DNA of 64,000 bases from Thiocapsa sp. (lineage in GTDB: Bacteria > Pseudomonadota > Gammaproteobacteria > Chromatiales > Chromatiaceae): assembly GCF_018399035.1 (NCBI RefSeq), contig NZ_CP073760.1, forward strand, positions 4,158,001 to 4,222,000, in the 5' to 3' direction. Positions 1 through 7,945 of this stretch are shown piece by piece (position 1 is the first letter of the stretch; each line of letters begins with the position of its first letter). Made by a program: the position numbers and the translations under genes. The notes under the pieces are model-generated. The model was given only the letters and a program-made list of their open reading frames with translations. It had not been told where the DNA came from and ran no database searches.

Positions 1-743
1 GGCTGGTCGAGGGTCTCGCTGCGCGGAGCCGACAGGGGGCCCGCAAGCGGGATGGTCGGAAGCACGCCGGATTGAACGAGAAAGCGATTCAGATCGGCAT
101 AGACGCCGGGCAGCTCGACCGAGGTCTGTCGCTCGAACTCGTGCAGGAGGATCAATGCGAGCTGCTCGCGCACATCCATGTCGTTCAGGGCCTGAAGCAT
201 TGCACTGAAGAGGGTGCGCGGATACAGCGGATTGTCGTCCTGGCTGATCCGCGGTACGCGCAGGAGTGCGGCGAGACGGCGGTCGAGCGCCGTGAGCTGC
301 TGCGAGCAGTTGCATGCCGCGCGGGCAGAGAGTTTACCGATGGCCAGATCACGCTCGAAATCGTCGGTATCCACGAGACGCAGCTCGTCGGTCTCGTGCA
401 TCACGGTCGCGGCCTCCTTCGACTGCAAGGTCGCGACGCTCGCGTCGAAGCAGGCGACATAGGCACTGCGGAACTGCTGCAGGAGCTGTTGCCCGCGGCT
501 GTCGAGGAAATCCATCGCCGAGAAATAGAGCTGCTGCTGCTCCAGGCTGGTCGCACGGTCGGCCATGCCGAGAAAATCCTCGCTGGCCCCGCCGAGATGC
601 TGCGCGAACACGGTCGCCAGACCATGCGCGAGGCGGTCGCGACACCCGCTCAGCAGTGCGGCCGCATCCGTCGGCGTCAGACCCGCGACGACGTCGGGCG
701 TCTCGAGCGGAGGAGCTGGGGAGGTGGTGGAGGTGTCGGCCAT
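1..743 (-). CDS. DUF1631 family protein, N-terminal part (runs off window)
   Basis: Reading from the ATG at 743 gives an open frame of about 247 residues to the window edge, so only the N-terminal part is present. The protein begins MADTSTTSPAPPLETPDVV and is rich in Leu/Gln helices. The segment HETDELRLVDTDDFERDL followed about 50 residues later by DDNPLYPRTLFSAMLQAL resembles the conserved start of the DUF1631 family, large proteobacterial proteins of unknown function. No membrane segment or signal peptide is visible. The opposite strand is also open here, but its translation has no recognisable family and looks like an antisense shadow. Family identity is from memory of motifs; the function is unknown. 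Confidence 0.75.
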   Translation of the reverse strand, partial: MADTSTTSPAPPLETPDVVAGLTPTDAAALLSGCRDRLAHGLATVFAQHLGGASEDFLGMADRATSLEQQQLYFSAMDFLDSRGQQLLQQFRSAYVACFDASVATLQSKEAATVMHETDELRLVDTDDFERDLAIGKLSARAACNCSQQLTALDRRLAALLRVPRISQDDNPLYPRTLFSAMLQALNDMDVREQLALILLHEFERQTSVELPGVYADLNRFLVQSGVLPTIPLAGPLSAPRSETLDQ

Positions 744-1385
744 GGATGCAGGTCTCGAATGTTCAGCCGCACCGTCGCGGCGTCGGAGGCATCCTTTGCC
801 GACATCGACCACCGAGATGCCGTGGACTCGGCACTATGACGGCAGCACAGCCTCAAGCGCTGTGCGGGGTCGACTTGGCGGCAAGTATAGGGCAGGACCG
901 AAACCGATGCCGCGGGTCGATGTCCCCGTCGGTTCCACAGGCGGTAGACATCCCGCAGGCACAGCGGCCAATCGCGGGGCGGGCCTTCAGGCTCGTAGGT
1001 TGTGCTGACGATCATTCGATCGATCCGGAGGGGAGTCCTACGCAGTCAGGTCCGCCCCAGGGCCTTGAACGCCGCCTGGCGCATGTCGCCGAAGAACACC
1101 GGATCGACGTGTTCGCCTGTTACTGCAATCAGGTCTGCTGGCTTGGGGTCGAGGACGACTGGATCGAGCGACTGGTTCGCAAAGACCCGTTCCCGACGTG
1201 CGGGGTAATGGTTGCCTGCTCGCGCTGCGGCAACCCGTCTGAGCGGGGCGACACCCTGTCCGTGCCCTTGTTGGCTTGGCGACAGGGTGACCTGATCTTG
1301 GGCGAGGCAACCGCGGAGGAGTTGCGCCAGCACGGACGTTTCACGGCGCGCAATTGCCCGACCTACAAATGCGCTTGGAGCCTGG
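744..1385. other. intergenic stretch with repeat fragment; no convincing gene
   Basis: No recognisable gene. Positions 992-1012 are a fragment of the dispersed GTAGGTTGTGCTGACG repeat, whose fuller copies are at 32575 and 58541. A 95-codon minus-strand frame at 1046-1333 and an overlapping plus-strand frame are both open, and neither matches a family I know. The stretch marks the junction between the core DUF1631 gene and the accessory strip to the right. Confidence 0.5.
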
Positions 1386-2042
1386 GTGGCCGGCTTGGAG
1401 CAAACCTACGGACTGGCTGCGTTGGCGGTCCACAAGTTTCGCTTGCAGGCCCGCGTGACCCAATGTCTCGACGAATGCGCGCACCAAGCGGCCTGGCGCG
1501 GTGTCGAAGACTTGTTCGGCATGCTGGACGCTGGGGCCTCGCCCTTGACCATCGCCCCGGAAGTGTTCGTCGGCTTCACGCCCGAGATGGATTACAAGCC
1601 GACCAAGTCATTCCGCGGAAGGGTGTTCCAAAAGCACCTTTACCCTGCTGTCGGCGAGATGAACGGCCCGGAGACCGAGGTGGCGGCCGTGCTCGATGCG
1701 CTCCCAGAGGTGGATGTGTGGCTCCGGAACATCGAGCGGCACGGCCGGAGCTTCCGCTTGCCCTATCCGTCCGAGACGGGCGACTGGTTCTATCCTGACT
1801 ACCTGGCTCGTCTGAACGATGCTCGTCTGCTGGTCCTCGAGTACAAAGGGAGCCACATCGAGTCCCACGACCAAGGCAAGCGCCAGATCGGCCTGGCGTG
1901 GCAACGGGCGATGAAAGGGCAGGGCGTGTTTCTGTGGATCGGCGATTCGTCCGAGACCGCGCGGGGCCGCACGATCGCGCAGCAGATTCAGGATGGGTTG
2001 AAGGAGAATGGCGGGGGAGGGCGGTCTAGCCTTTCCAGGTGA
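1386..2042 (+). pseudogene. type III restriction/DEAD-helicase subunit, C-terminal remnant
   Basis: Only the last ~200 residues of a Res-type protein remain. Recognisable landmarks are KHLYPAVGEMN, ALPEVDVWLRNIER and DWFYPDYLARLNDARLLVLE followed by YKGSH. This matches the C-terminal nuclease-like region of type III restriction/helicase subunits, where D and ExK of the PD-(D/E)XK fold are preserved (FYPD...LEYK). The N-terminal DEAD/helicase domain (normally ~700 residues) and the partner methyltransferase are absent upstream. The first in-frame start is a GTG with no clear ribosome site, so I call it a decayed remnant rather than a gene. The final ~10 residues (GGGGRSS) also look like read-through beyond the family end. 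Confidence 0.75.
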
Positions 2043-2202
2043 CATTTCATCGCGCAGGCGAAGGACTAGGGCACCCTTTCGGCCGAAGTCGTCGACCCCA
2101 GCGCCCTTTGTCAGCTTCGATCGATACTGACCTTTCTAGTGAATGATCGGGCGCTGCTAGGCGAGACAAATATCGCATCTGGCGAACTGCCATTGACTCA
2201 GG

Positions 2203-2652
2203 CTATTCGCTTGGTGGGGAGTCTATGGAGTCCGTGATCGTGTGCGGTGTATCTATTAAGTGACGTGGTTTCTCAGTGTGATGAAGTGATTGCGGTCGCT
2301 CTGCAGGAAACTGCTCTGTTTGCTCAACAATTGCGGCTTTGGGTTCATCAAGGTGATTGACTTGACTCCAATCCACGCCAAACCAGGATAGTATGGACGC
2401 GGCGCTGGCTACAAAACCAAATAGGCCCAGAGTTGCGCCGACCAATAATCCAGTGCGACTGGTTTTGATAAGTCGCAGATAATGGGCCTTTAGCAGGTCG
2501 CTATTTCTTCGGAGTTGCTGGAAAATCTCGATGATTTTCGGAAGATGCTGCTCCTGAATATCGTCGTATGTGCTTATTCTCATTGAAGTCCGCCGTTGTC
2601 CGCGAGACTCGATAATTAGCCGCTGGGTTTGCTGAAGATGTTCAATCAGCAT
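2203..2652 (-). CDS. hypothetical single-pass membrane protein (third gene of small operon)
   Basis: 149 residues from the ATG at 2652. An N-terminal helical, charged region is followed by one strongly hydrophobic segment around residues 67-90 (LLVGATLGLFGFVASAASIL) and a polar, proline-rich tail. A shorter start at 2583 (MRISTYDDIQ), with GCGGA 10-15 nt upstream, is equally plausible. It lies 26 bp downstream of the 2679-3014 gene on the same strand, so the two are probably co-transcribed. GC is clearly lower than in the flanking core genes, suggesting acquisition. I do not recognise the family. Topology (helical cytosolic domain plus one TM) is reminiscent of small effector/anchor proteins in accessory operons, but that is only an analogy. 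Confidence 0.55.
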   Translation of the reverse strand: MLIEHLQQTQRLIIESRGQRRTSMRISTYDDIQEQHLPKIIEIFQQLRRNSDLLKAHYLRLIKTSRTGLLVGATLGLFGFVASAASILSWFGVDWSQVNHLDEPKAAIVEQTEQFPAERPQSLHHTEKPRHLIDTPHTITDSIDSPPSE

Positions 2653-2678
2653 GCTGTAATTTTCAAGGTGAGCAGCAA

Positions 2679-3014
2679 TTATAGATGCGCCGTACTGGCG
2701 TCGAAGTGCATCGACTTCAAGGCTAATGTAGGCAAATACAGCATAGTGATGTCATGATCTGCGCGGACACAGCACATCTCTGCGTCTGAAAAATAGCTTT
2801 CGACTGATCTTTCTGCGGAGTTTCGGGCGTCGGGACTTGTCAGTGCGAGATCAATGAGACTGGCGAGATTTCTCGCCATGTAGCGGAGTTCGTTGACGGC
2901 TGGAAAAACAACTTGCCCACAAATCAACTCCGCCTCTTTTATCCGTTCTTCGATACGATTAAGGCGCCCAACGAGCGCCTTAAGTCTTTCGTGCAGATGC
3001 GTGACACATTCCAT
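2679..3014 (-). CDS. hypothetical helical protein (middle gene of small operon)
   Basis: 111 residues, start ATG at 3014 only 3 bp after the stop of the upstream gene, indicating tight coupling. The sequence is largely alpha-helical with heptad-like spacing (LHERLKALVGRLNRIEERI), suggesting a coiled coil in the first third, then a region rich in Asn/Ala/Leu and two adjacent Cys near residue 80. There is no signal peptide and no membrane segment. Family and function are unrecognised. The plus strand is also partly open here, but the head-to-tail spacing of three minus-strand frames favours this strand. Confidence 0.5.
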   Translation of the reverse strand: MECVTHLHERLKALVGRLNRIEERIKEAELICGQVVFPAVNELRYMARNLASLIDLALTSPDARNSAERSVESYFSDAEMCCVRADHDITMLYLPTLALKSMHFDASTAHL

Positions 3015-3017
3015 GCG

Positions 3018-3260
3018 CTACCACTTTATGTAGAGAGCTTTCTCCAGTTTTTGCTCATGATCCTTGGGCGGGAGCAACGGGAACATCTGAGCCCTGACAT
3101 TGCCTCGGGTCAGTCTCATGGTGATGTGCGAAGGATCGCCAACAGTGGATGTATTGCTCTGCACGTATCCCCGATCAACTGCATAACCAGGGTCCACCTT
3201 ACGTCGAAGAGCACTAATTTTTTCTTTCACGCTATCTAACCATGGGAACATTTGACGCAT
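3018..3260 (-). CDS. hypothetical small protein (first gene of small operon)
   Basis: 80 residues from ATG 3260 (an internal ATG at 3251 is possible). Basic and hydrophilic: WLDSVKEKISALRRKVDPGY near the N-terminus, then KALYIKW at the end. No motif is recognised. It heads a three-gene minus-strand cluster with a 3-bp gap to the next gene and lies in lower-GC DNA between the restriction-subunit remnant and the IS605 element. Confidence that it is translated is moderate, resting on the operon arrangement rather than on homology. Confidence 0.45.
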   Translation of the reverse strand: MRQMFPWLDSVKEKISALRRKVDPGYAVDRGYVQSNTSTVGDPSHITMRLTRGNVRAQMFPLLPPKDHEQKLEKALYIKW

Positions 3261-3597
3261 CCGATTTTTCGTTTGCTGTCGCTGAATTTGCTGACTCTGT
3301 GTCTTGTCAGACTTAGGGTGAGGCCGGATTTCTGCTGAAAATGTTCATAACATTGTGGTCAAGCCAACGAAATCGCTAGGTCTACGCCCCGACATGTCTG
3401 GCGCCTTATCTTCCTTGAGCCCGCCGTTCTGAGCTGCATTTCCTCGTCGCGGTACCGCCATCAAAACTCTTTTGAGAGCCCAACCAAGGATGTTAACAGG
3501 GTGGCCGAGACTCTGCATTTACCCGTCTTGCGCGAAAAGCCCCGTCGTTCAGGGCGGGGATGGATAGCGCCGGACGGTGGACCCGTCCGGCATCTGT

Positions 3598-4011
3598 TCA
3601 GGTGGGAGTCTGTTGCTGTTCGATGTACTGGCGCACGATGGAAATCGGGGCACCGCCGCAGGAGGCGGCGAAGTAGGAGGGCGACCAGAGGACGCCTTTC
3701 CAGTAACGCTGCTGAATGTCCTGGCGCTCTTGGCGCAGTAGGCGGCTGGAGACGCCCTTGAGGCTGTTCACCAGGGCCGACACCGCCACCTTTGGCGGAT
3801 AGGCGACCAGCAGGTGCACATGGTCGTGCTCGCCGTCCATTTCGACCAGCGTGGCCTCGAAGTCGGTGCAGACCTTGGCGAAGATCCCGCGCAGGGTGTC
3901 GATCGCGGCAGCGTCGAAGACCTTGCGGCGGTATTTCGCCACAAAGACCAAATGGACGTGCATCTGAAAGACGCAGTGTCTGCCGCGTCTAATGTCGTTG
4001 TCTTGTGTCAT
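3598..4011 (-). CDS. tnpA: IS200/IS605 TnpA, Y1 transposase
   Basis: 137 residues from the ATG at 4011 (MTQDNDIRRGRHCVFQMHVH), the normal size for a Y1 HUH transposase. The HUH motif is visible as EHDHVHLLV (about residues 59-67). The catalytic tyrosine is expected in the C-terminal helix and is probably the Tyr in the IVRQYIEQQ segment at the end. A longer frame extends upstream but runs antisense to tnpB, so the internal ATG is preferred. It is divergent from tnpB, with 22 bp between the two start codons, so both promoters must overlap the other gene's start. TnpA cuts and joins single-stranded DNA at TTAC-type sites during replication. It looks intact. Confidence 0.92.
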   Translation of the reverse strand: MTQDNDIRRGRHCVFQMHVHLVFVAKYRRKVFDAAAIDTLRGIFAKVCTDFEATLVEMDGEHDHVHLLVAYPPKVAVSALVNSLKGVSSRLLRQERQDIQQRYWKGVLWSPSYFAASCGGAPISIVRQYIEQQQTPT

Positions 4012-4033
4012 AGACCAAACTATACTCCAGGCT

Positions 4034-5248
4034 ATGTTGCGTCTCCAAGCGTTCAAATTCGAGTTGATGCCGGATGGCGGGCAGGCGCGCGACATGCGCC
4101 GCTTCGCCGGATCGTGCCGGTTCGTCTTCAACAAGGCGCTGGCGATGCAGCAGGAGCGGTATGCGGCTGGGGAAAAGCGGCTCGGGTATGCCGGGCTGTG
4201 CAGTGCCCTGATCGAGTGGAAGGCCGCCCCGGCGACGGCCTGGCTCTGCGACACCCCATCCCAAGCCCTACAACAGACCCTCAAGGACCTGGAGCGGGCC
4301 TATACCAACTTCTTCGCCAAGCGGGCCGACTTTCCCCGTTTCAAGAAAAAGGGGCGGTGCGGCGACAGCTTCCGCTACCCCCAAGGCTACAAGCTCGATC
4401 AGGTCAACGGGCGCTTGTTCCTCCCCAAGCTGGGTTGGCTGCGCTACCGCAACAGCCGCGATGTGCTCGGCACGGTGAAGAACATCACCGTCAGCCAGTC
4501 GGGCGGCAAGTGGTTCGCCTCGATCCAGACCGAGCGCGAAGCCGAGAACCCGGTTCACCAGGGAACGGCCGTCGGGATCGACATGGGCATCGCCCGCTTC
4601 GCCACCTTGAGCGACGGCGCCGTGTTCGAGCCCCTGAGCAGTTTCAAACGCCAGGAACAGGCGTTGGCGAAGGCGCAGCGCGCCATGAGCCGCAAGACCA
4701 AGTTCGGGAGGAACTGGATGAAGGCGAAAGCCAAGGTCCAGCGCATCCATACCAAGATCGCCAACGCCCGGCGCGACGACCTGCACAAGACCACGACCAC
4801 GATCAGCCAAAACCACGCGATGGTGTGCATCGAGGACTTGCAGGTTCGCAACATGTCGGCGTCGGCGGCCGGGACGGTGGAAGCGCCGGGCACCAACGTT
4901 CGGGCCAAGTCCGGCCTGAACAAAGCCATTCTCGACCAGGGTTGGTTCGAGTTTCGCCGGCAACTGGACTACAAGACGGCGTGGAGTGGCGGGCACCTGG
5001 TCGCGGTGCCCCCACAGAACACCAGCCGGACCTGTCCGTGCTGCGGGCATATCGCCAAGGAGAACAGGCAGACTCAAGCCCGGTTCGCGTGCGTGGAGTG
5101 CGGTTTCGAGGAAAACGCCGATTTGGTCGGTGCGATCAATGTTCTAAGGGCGGGACACGCCCGGTTAGCCTGCGGAGATACTTCGCTCATTGGAGCGTCG
5201 GCCCAGGAACCCGCCGAAGCGACTATTCGCGAGCTTTCTTGCGTGTAG
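4034..5248 (+). CDS. tnpB: TnpB, RNA-guided endonuclease of IS605 type
   Basis: 404 residues from ATG 4034 (MLRLQAFKFELMPDGGQARD). An upstream in-frame ATG at 3992 would overlap tnpA and lacks family similarity. RuvC-like catalytic residues are in place: Asp in GIDMGIARFATL (about residue 179), Glu in MVCIEDLQVRNM (about 271) and Asp in ENADLVGAINVL (about 370). The zinc ribbon has CPCCG and CVECG pairs, and the N-terminal helix-turn-helix start is typical. TnpB proteins cleave DNA next to a TAM using an omega-RNA from the element's right end, helping the IS to be retained. No inactivating change is seen. Confidence 0.92.
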   Translation: MLRLQAFKFELMPDGGQARDMRRFAGSCRFVFNKALAMQQERYAAGEKRLGYAGLCSALIEWKAAPATAWLCDTPSQALQQTLKDLERAYTNFFAKRADFPRFKKKGRCGDSFRYPQGYKLDQVNGRLFLPKLGWLRYRNSRDVLGTVKNITVSQSGGKWFASIQTEREAENPVHQGTAVGIDMGIARFATLSDGAVFEPLSSFKRQEQALAKAQRAMSRKTKFGRNWMKAKAKVQRIHTKIANARRDDLHKTTTTISQNHAMVCIEDLQVRNMSASAAGTVEAPGTNVRAKSGLNKAILDQGWFEFRRQLDYKTAWSGGHLVAVPPQNTSRTCPCCGHIAKENRQTQARFACVECGFEENADLVGAINVLRAGHARLACGDTSLIGASAQEPAEATIRELSCV

Positions 5249-5310
5249 CGCCGTAGGAATCGCCGTCCTTCAGGGCGGCGAGGATGTCAATTGCTCAGAT
5301 CTCTTAGGGC
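5150..5310 (+). ncRNA. predicted TnpB omega-RNA with guide (approximate limits)
   Basis: In characterised IS605 elements the omega-RNA scaffold comes from the 3' part of tnpB and the right-end hairpin, and its guide is the DNA just past the right end. Here the right-end stem-loop spans about 5261-5281 and the element ends at TCAA (5290), so the guide would begin with TTGCTCAGATCTCTTAG at 5291. The 5' limit is arbitrary, because processing cannot be read from sequence. Confidence 0.4.
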
Positions 5311-5812
5311 ACATGTTAGTGTGTCAGCTCAAAAAATCAAATTCAGAATCGCGTAAGTGATTGTAAATATTTGAGAGGTGGAGTTCAGTGCGCCTTAAGT
5401 TTGATGGCAAAGCTCAAACGAGCCCGTTAACTGCACGTTAGCTGCGATGGCTAGCGCAAGGCGTGGACGGTAGTTCGGCCGTGTCGGCGGATGACTGATG
5501 ACCGGCAGCTACATGACGGTTTGCCAGTGCAAGCAGCTTTACGGCGAGCCCAGCCACCGGGGTCTCCACCGGAGTCGACAGCTATCTGACACAGGGGCAG
5601 CGACAAAGCCTCAGCTGGAGGCAAAGGCTACTGCCTTCCCGCAGGCACCATGTCGGCGTATTGGCAGATAGCGGATATCGAGCATGTAGTAAGTGAGGAC
5701 GGGATAGATGAGTGACTCGGCGGGGAAGCGGATGCCGATCAGCACAAAGTTCCCCTGGGGTTCCCCAGAAAACAATGCTTTCGAAAGCTCTAGGTGCAAC
5801 TTATTGTTTTTA
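5291..5812. other. gene-poor segment between the IS605 element and tRNA-Phe
   Basis: No supported gene. The first ~100 bp are AT-richer than the surroundings. A 62-codon minus-strand frame at 5611-5799 is open and has a fairly natural composition (YPVLTYYMLDIRYLPI) but no recognised family and no clear ribosome site. The segment is the part of the accessory strip abutting the 3' end of tRNA-Phe. No integrase gene or repeat of the tRNA 3' end was seen. Confidence 0.45.
5768..5788 (-). terminator. possible terminator of tRNA-Phe
   Basis: On the minus strand, 24 nt past the tRNA 3' end, the perfect short palindrome GCTTTCGAAAGC (5777-5788) is followed by ATTGTTTTC. The stem is short and the T-run interrupted, so this would be a weak intrinsic terminator at best. 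Confidence 0.4.
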
Positions 5813-5888
<76 letters not shown>

Positions 5889-5926
5889 TTTGGGATCCAC
5901 TCCCGTTGCGGGTAGCGGAGCCGCAT

Positions 5927-5955
5927 ATTAAAGCCGCAAGAAGCCAAGTCGTCAA
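5927..5955 (-). promoter_or_regulatory. sigma-70 promoter of tRNA-Phe
   Basis: On the minus strand TTGACG (5950-5955) and TTTAAT (5927-5932) are separated by exactly 17 bp. This is close to the TTGACA/TATAAT consensus and about 39 bp upstream of the mature tRNA 5' end. The DNA after the -10 box is GC-rich (GCGGCTCCGC), like the discriminators of stable-RNA promoters under stringent control. Confidence 0.7.
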
Positions 5956-6088
5956 GACTTACGATCGAGCGATCAAGCTCAGTCCGGCTCCAAGGTCGAG
6001 CCCGTCGCGTCGCGCGGCGCTCCCGCACGTTCCGCGTCTTGCGCGGCTGTGCTATGTTGCGCGGCTTGTCAATCACGCTGGATCGGTC

Positions 6089-6376
6089 ATGTCATTGGAT
6101 GCTTCCGACATCGAGAAGATCGCCCACCTGGCGCGGCTCGGGATCGCGCCCGAGTCGACCGAGCGCTATGCCGCGGATCTCTCCAACATCCTCGACCTGG
6201 TGGCGCAGATGGACGCGGTCGATACCACGGGTGTGGAGCCGATGGCTCACCCGCTGCACATGAGCCAACGTCTGCGTCCGGATCGCGTGTCGGAGCAGGA
6301 CCAACGCGAGCTGTTCCAGGCGATCGCCCCCTTGACCGAGGACGGGCTGTATCTGGTTCCCAAGGTCATCGACTGA
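6089..6376 (+). CDS. gatC: Asp-tRNA(Asn)/Glu-tRNA(Gln) amidotransferase subunit C
   Basis: 95 residues starting MSLDASDIEKIAHLARLGI, the typical GatC opening, and ending GLYLVPKVID, the typical GatC close. The small subunit wraps around the GatA-GatB interface and stabilises the complex that amidates mischarged Glu-tRNA(Gln) or Asp-tRNA(Asn) in the cytosol. The frame stays open for 127 codons upstream through the antisense tRNA-Phe, but ATG 6089 is the only start consistent with family length. It is first of three genes, 12 bp before gatA, and divergent from tRNA-Phe. Confidence 0.95.
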   Translation: MSLDASDIEKIAHLARLGIAPESTERYAADLSNILDLVAQMDAVDTTGVEPMAHPLHMSQRLRPDRVSEQDQRELFQAIAPLTEDGLYLVPKVID

Positions 6377-6388
6377 CGCCGAGTACTC

Positions 6389-7843
6389 ATGCAGAACAAA
6401 TCGATCGCCCAAATGGCCGCGGAGCTGAGGCTGCGCACCTACTCGAGCGTAGAGCTCACCCGTCACTATCTGGAGCGCATCGCGCGCCTGGATCCGCGCC
6501 TGAACAGCTTCATCAGCGTCGCGAGCGAATCCGCGCTGGCGGCGGCCGAGCGTGCCGATCGCGCGATCGCCTCGGGCGATGCCGGGCCGCTCGCCGGCAT
6601 CCCGATCGCGCACAAGGACATCTTCTGCACGGCGGGGATCAAGACCAGTTGCGGCTCGCGGATGCTCGACAACTTCGTCGCCCCTTACGATGCCACCGTC
6701 GTCGAGCGTCTCGCCGCGGCCGGGGCGGTCGTCTTGGGCAAGACCAACATGGACGAGTTCGCCATGGGCTCCTCGAACGAGACGAGCTATTACGGACCTG
6801 TCCACAACCCGTGGGACGCGGATCGCGTACCGGGCGGCTCCTCCGGCGGATCGGCCGCGGCGGTTGCCGCACGGCTCTGCGCGGCGGCCACCGGGACGGA
6901 TACGGGCGGCTCGATCCGCCAGCCTGCGGCGCTCTGCGGCATCACCGGGATTAAGCCGACCTACGGGCGCTGCTCGCGCTGGGGCATGATCGCCTTCGCC
7001 TCCTCGCTGGATCAGGCCGGCGTGCTGGCCCGCTCGGCGGCGGATGCGGCCTGTTTGCTCGACGAGATGGCCGGGTTCGACCCGCGCGATTCCACCAGCG
7101 CCGATGTGGCCGTGCCGGACTATGTCGATGCGCTCGACGACGACATCGCGGGTCTGCGCATCGGTTTGCCGAAGGAGTATTTCGGCGAGGGGCTCGATCC
7201 TCGCGTGGCGGCCTCGGTGCAGGATGCGATCAAGGAGTACGAGCGACTCGGTGCCAAGGTGCAGGAGATCAGTCTGCCGAATAGTCGGCTCTCGGTGCCG
7301 GTCTATTACGTCGTCGCACCCGCCGAATGCTCGTCCAACCTGGCGCGTTTCGACGGGGTGCGCTACGGCCACCGCTGCGAGCACCCGAAGGATCTCGAAG
7401 ATCTCTACAAGCGCAGTCGCGCCGAGGGCTTCGGTCCCGAGGTACAGCGTCGCATCATGATCGGCACCTATGTGCTCTCTGCGGGCTATTACGACGCCTA
7501 TTACCTCAAGGCGCAGCAGATTCGCCAGCTGATCGCCGCGGACTTTGCCCGTGCGTTCGAAGAGGTCGATGTCATCATGGGGCCGACTGCCCCGACCACC
7601 GCCTTTCCTCTCGGGGCCAAGATGGACGACCCGGTGGCCATGTATCTCAACGACATCTACACCATCGCGACCAACCTCGCGGGCCTGCCCGGGATGTCGA
7701 TCCCGGTCGAGCCGGTCGAGGGGTTGCCGGTCGGCTTGCAGATCATCGGCAACGCGTTCCAGGAGGCCCGCCTGCTCAATGTCGCGCATCGCTTCCAGCA
7801 CGTGACGCATTGGCATCAGGGCGCGCCTTCCGGGTTCGAGTGA
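6389..7843 (+). CDS. gatA: Asp-tRNA(Asn)/Glu-tRNA(Gln) amidotransferase subunit A
   Basis: 484 residues, standard length. It is an amidase-signature enzyme that releases ammonia from glutamine and passes it through a channel to GatB. The catalytic Ser-cis-Ser-Lys triad is visible: Lys in PIAHKDIFCTAG (about residue 76), Ser in the GGSSGGSAAAVAA loop (about 151) and the nucleophile region TGTDTGGSIRQPAALCG (about 175). C-terminal substrate-pocket signature: YYLKAQQIR. Start ATG 6389 lies 12 bp after gatC. The minus strand is open over most of this gene but encodes nothing recognisable. Confidence 0.97.
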   Translation: MQNKSIAQMAAELRLRTYSSVELTRHYLERIARLDPRLNSFISVASESALAAAERADRAIASGDAGPLAGIPIAHKDIFCTAGIKTSCGSRMLDNFVAPYDATVVERLAAAGAVVLGKTNMDEFAMGSSNETSYYGPVHNPWDADRVPGGSSGGSAAAVAARLCAAATGTDTGGSIRQPAALCGITGIKPTYGRCSRWGMIAFASSLDQAGVLARSAADAACLLDEMAGFDPRDSTSADVAVPDYVDALDDDIAGLRIGLPKEYFGEGLDPRVAASVQDAIKEYERLGAKVQEISLPNSRLSVPVYYVVAPAECSSNLARFDGVRYGHRCEHPKDLEDLYKRSRAEGFGPEVQRRIMIGTYVLSAGYYDAYYLKAQQIRQLIAADFARAFEEVDVIMGPTAPTTAFPLGAKMDDPVAMYLNDIYTIATNLAGLPGMSIPVEPVEGLPVGLQIIGNAFQEARLLNVAHRFQHVTHWHQGAPSGFE

Positions 7844-7945
7844 TCGGCGCGCTCGTCGCTTGGCGCGCCCTGAAAGTCTTCATGGAGTGGGCGAGATGAG
7901 ACGGCAGGTTTGCCGAACGTACGATCGCGACATAGGTTATAGAGC

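Larger units (their letters stand above)
3523..5290. mobile_element. IS200/IS605-family element, apparently complete
   Basis: Divergent tnpA (minus) and tnpB (plus) are framed by subterminal hairpins: a CCCCG/CGGGG stem near 3540-3560 at the left and a CGCCG/CGGCG stem at about 5261-5281 at the right. The left end directly follows TTAC (3519-3522) and the right end finishes in TCAA (5287-5290). These are the cleavage-site types known for the IS608 branch of this family, which moves as single-stranded circles without target duplication. A further perfect hairpin (GCCGGACGG...CCGTCCGGC, about 3571-3593) sits just past the tnpA stop. Exact ends are inferred from these motifs. Confidence 0.8.

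Noticed and set aside
72..839. A 255-codon plus-strand frame
   Set aside because: It lies opposite the DUF1631 gene, whose motifs are recognisable; the plus translation has none.
2913..3239. A 108-codon plus-strand frame
   Set aside because: It overlaps two closely spaced minus-strand frames that form a consistent operon. I could not exclude it fully, but it has no better support.
5405..5460. GTTAACTGCACGTTAGC, resembling an integron attC core
   Set aside because: No matching partner core at attC spacing, no cassette ORF and no integrase; most likely chance.
6092..7816. A 574-codon minus-strand frame
   Set aside because: Antisense to gatC and gatA; no recognised motif, and both real genes are well supported.
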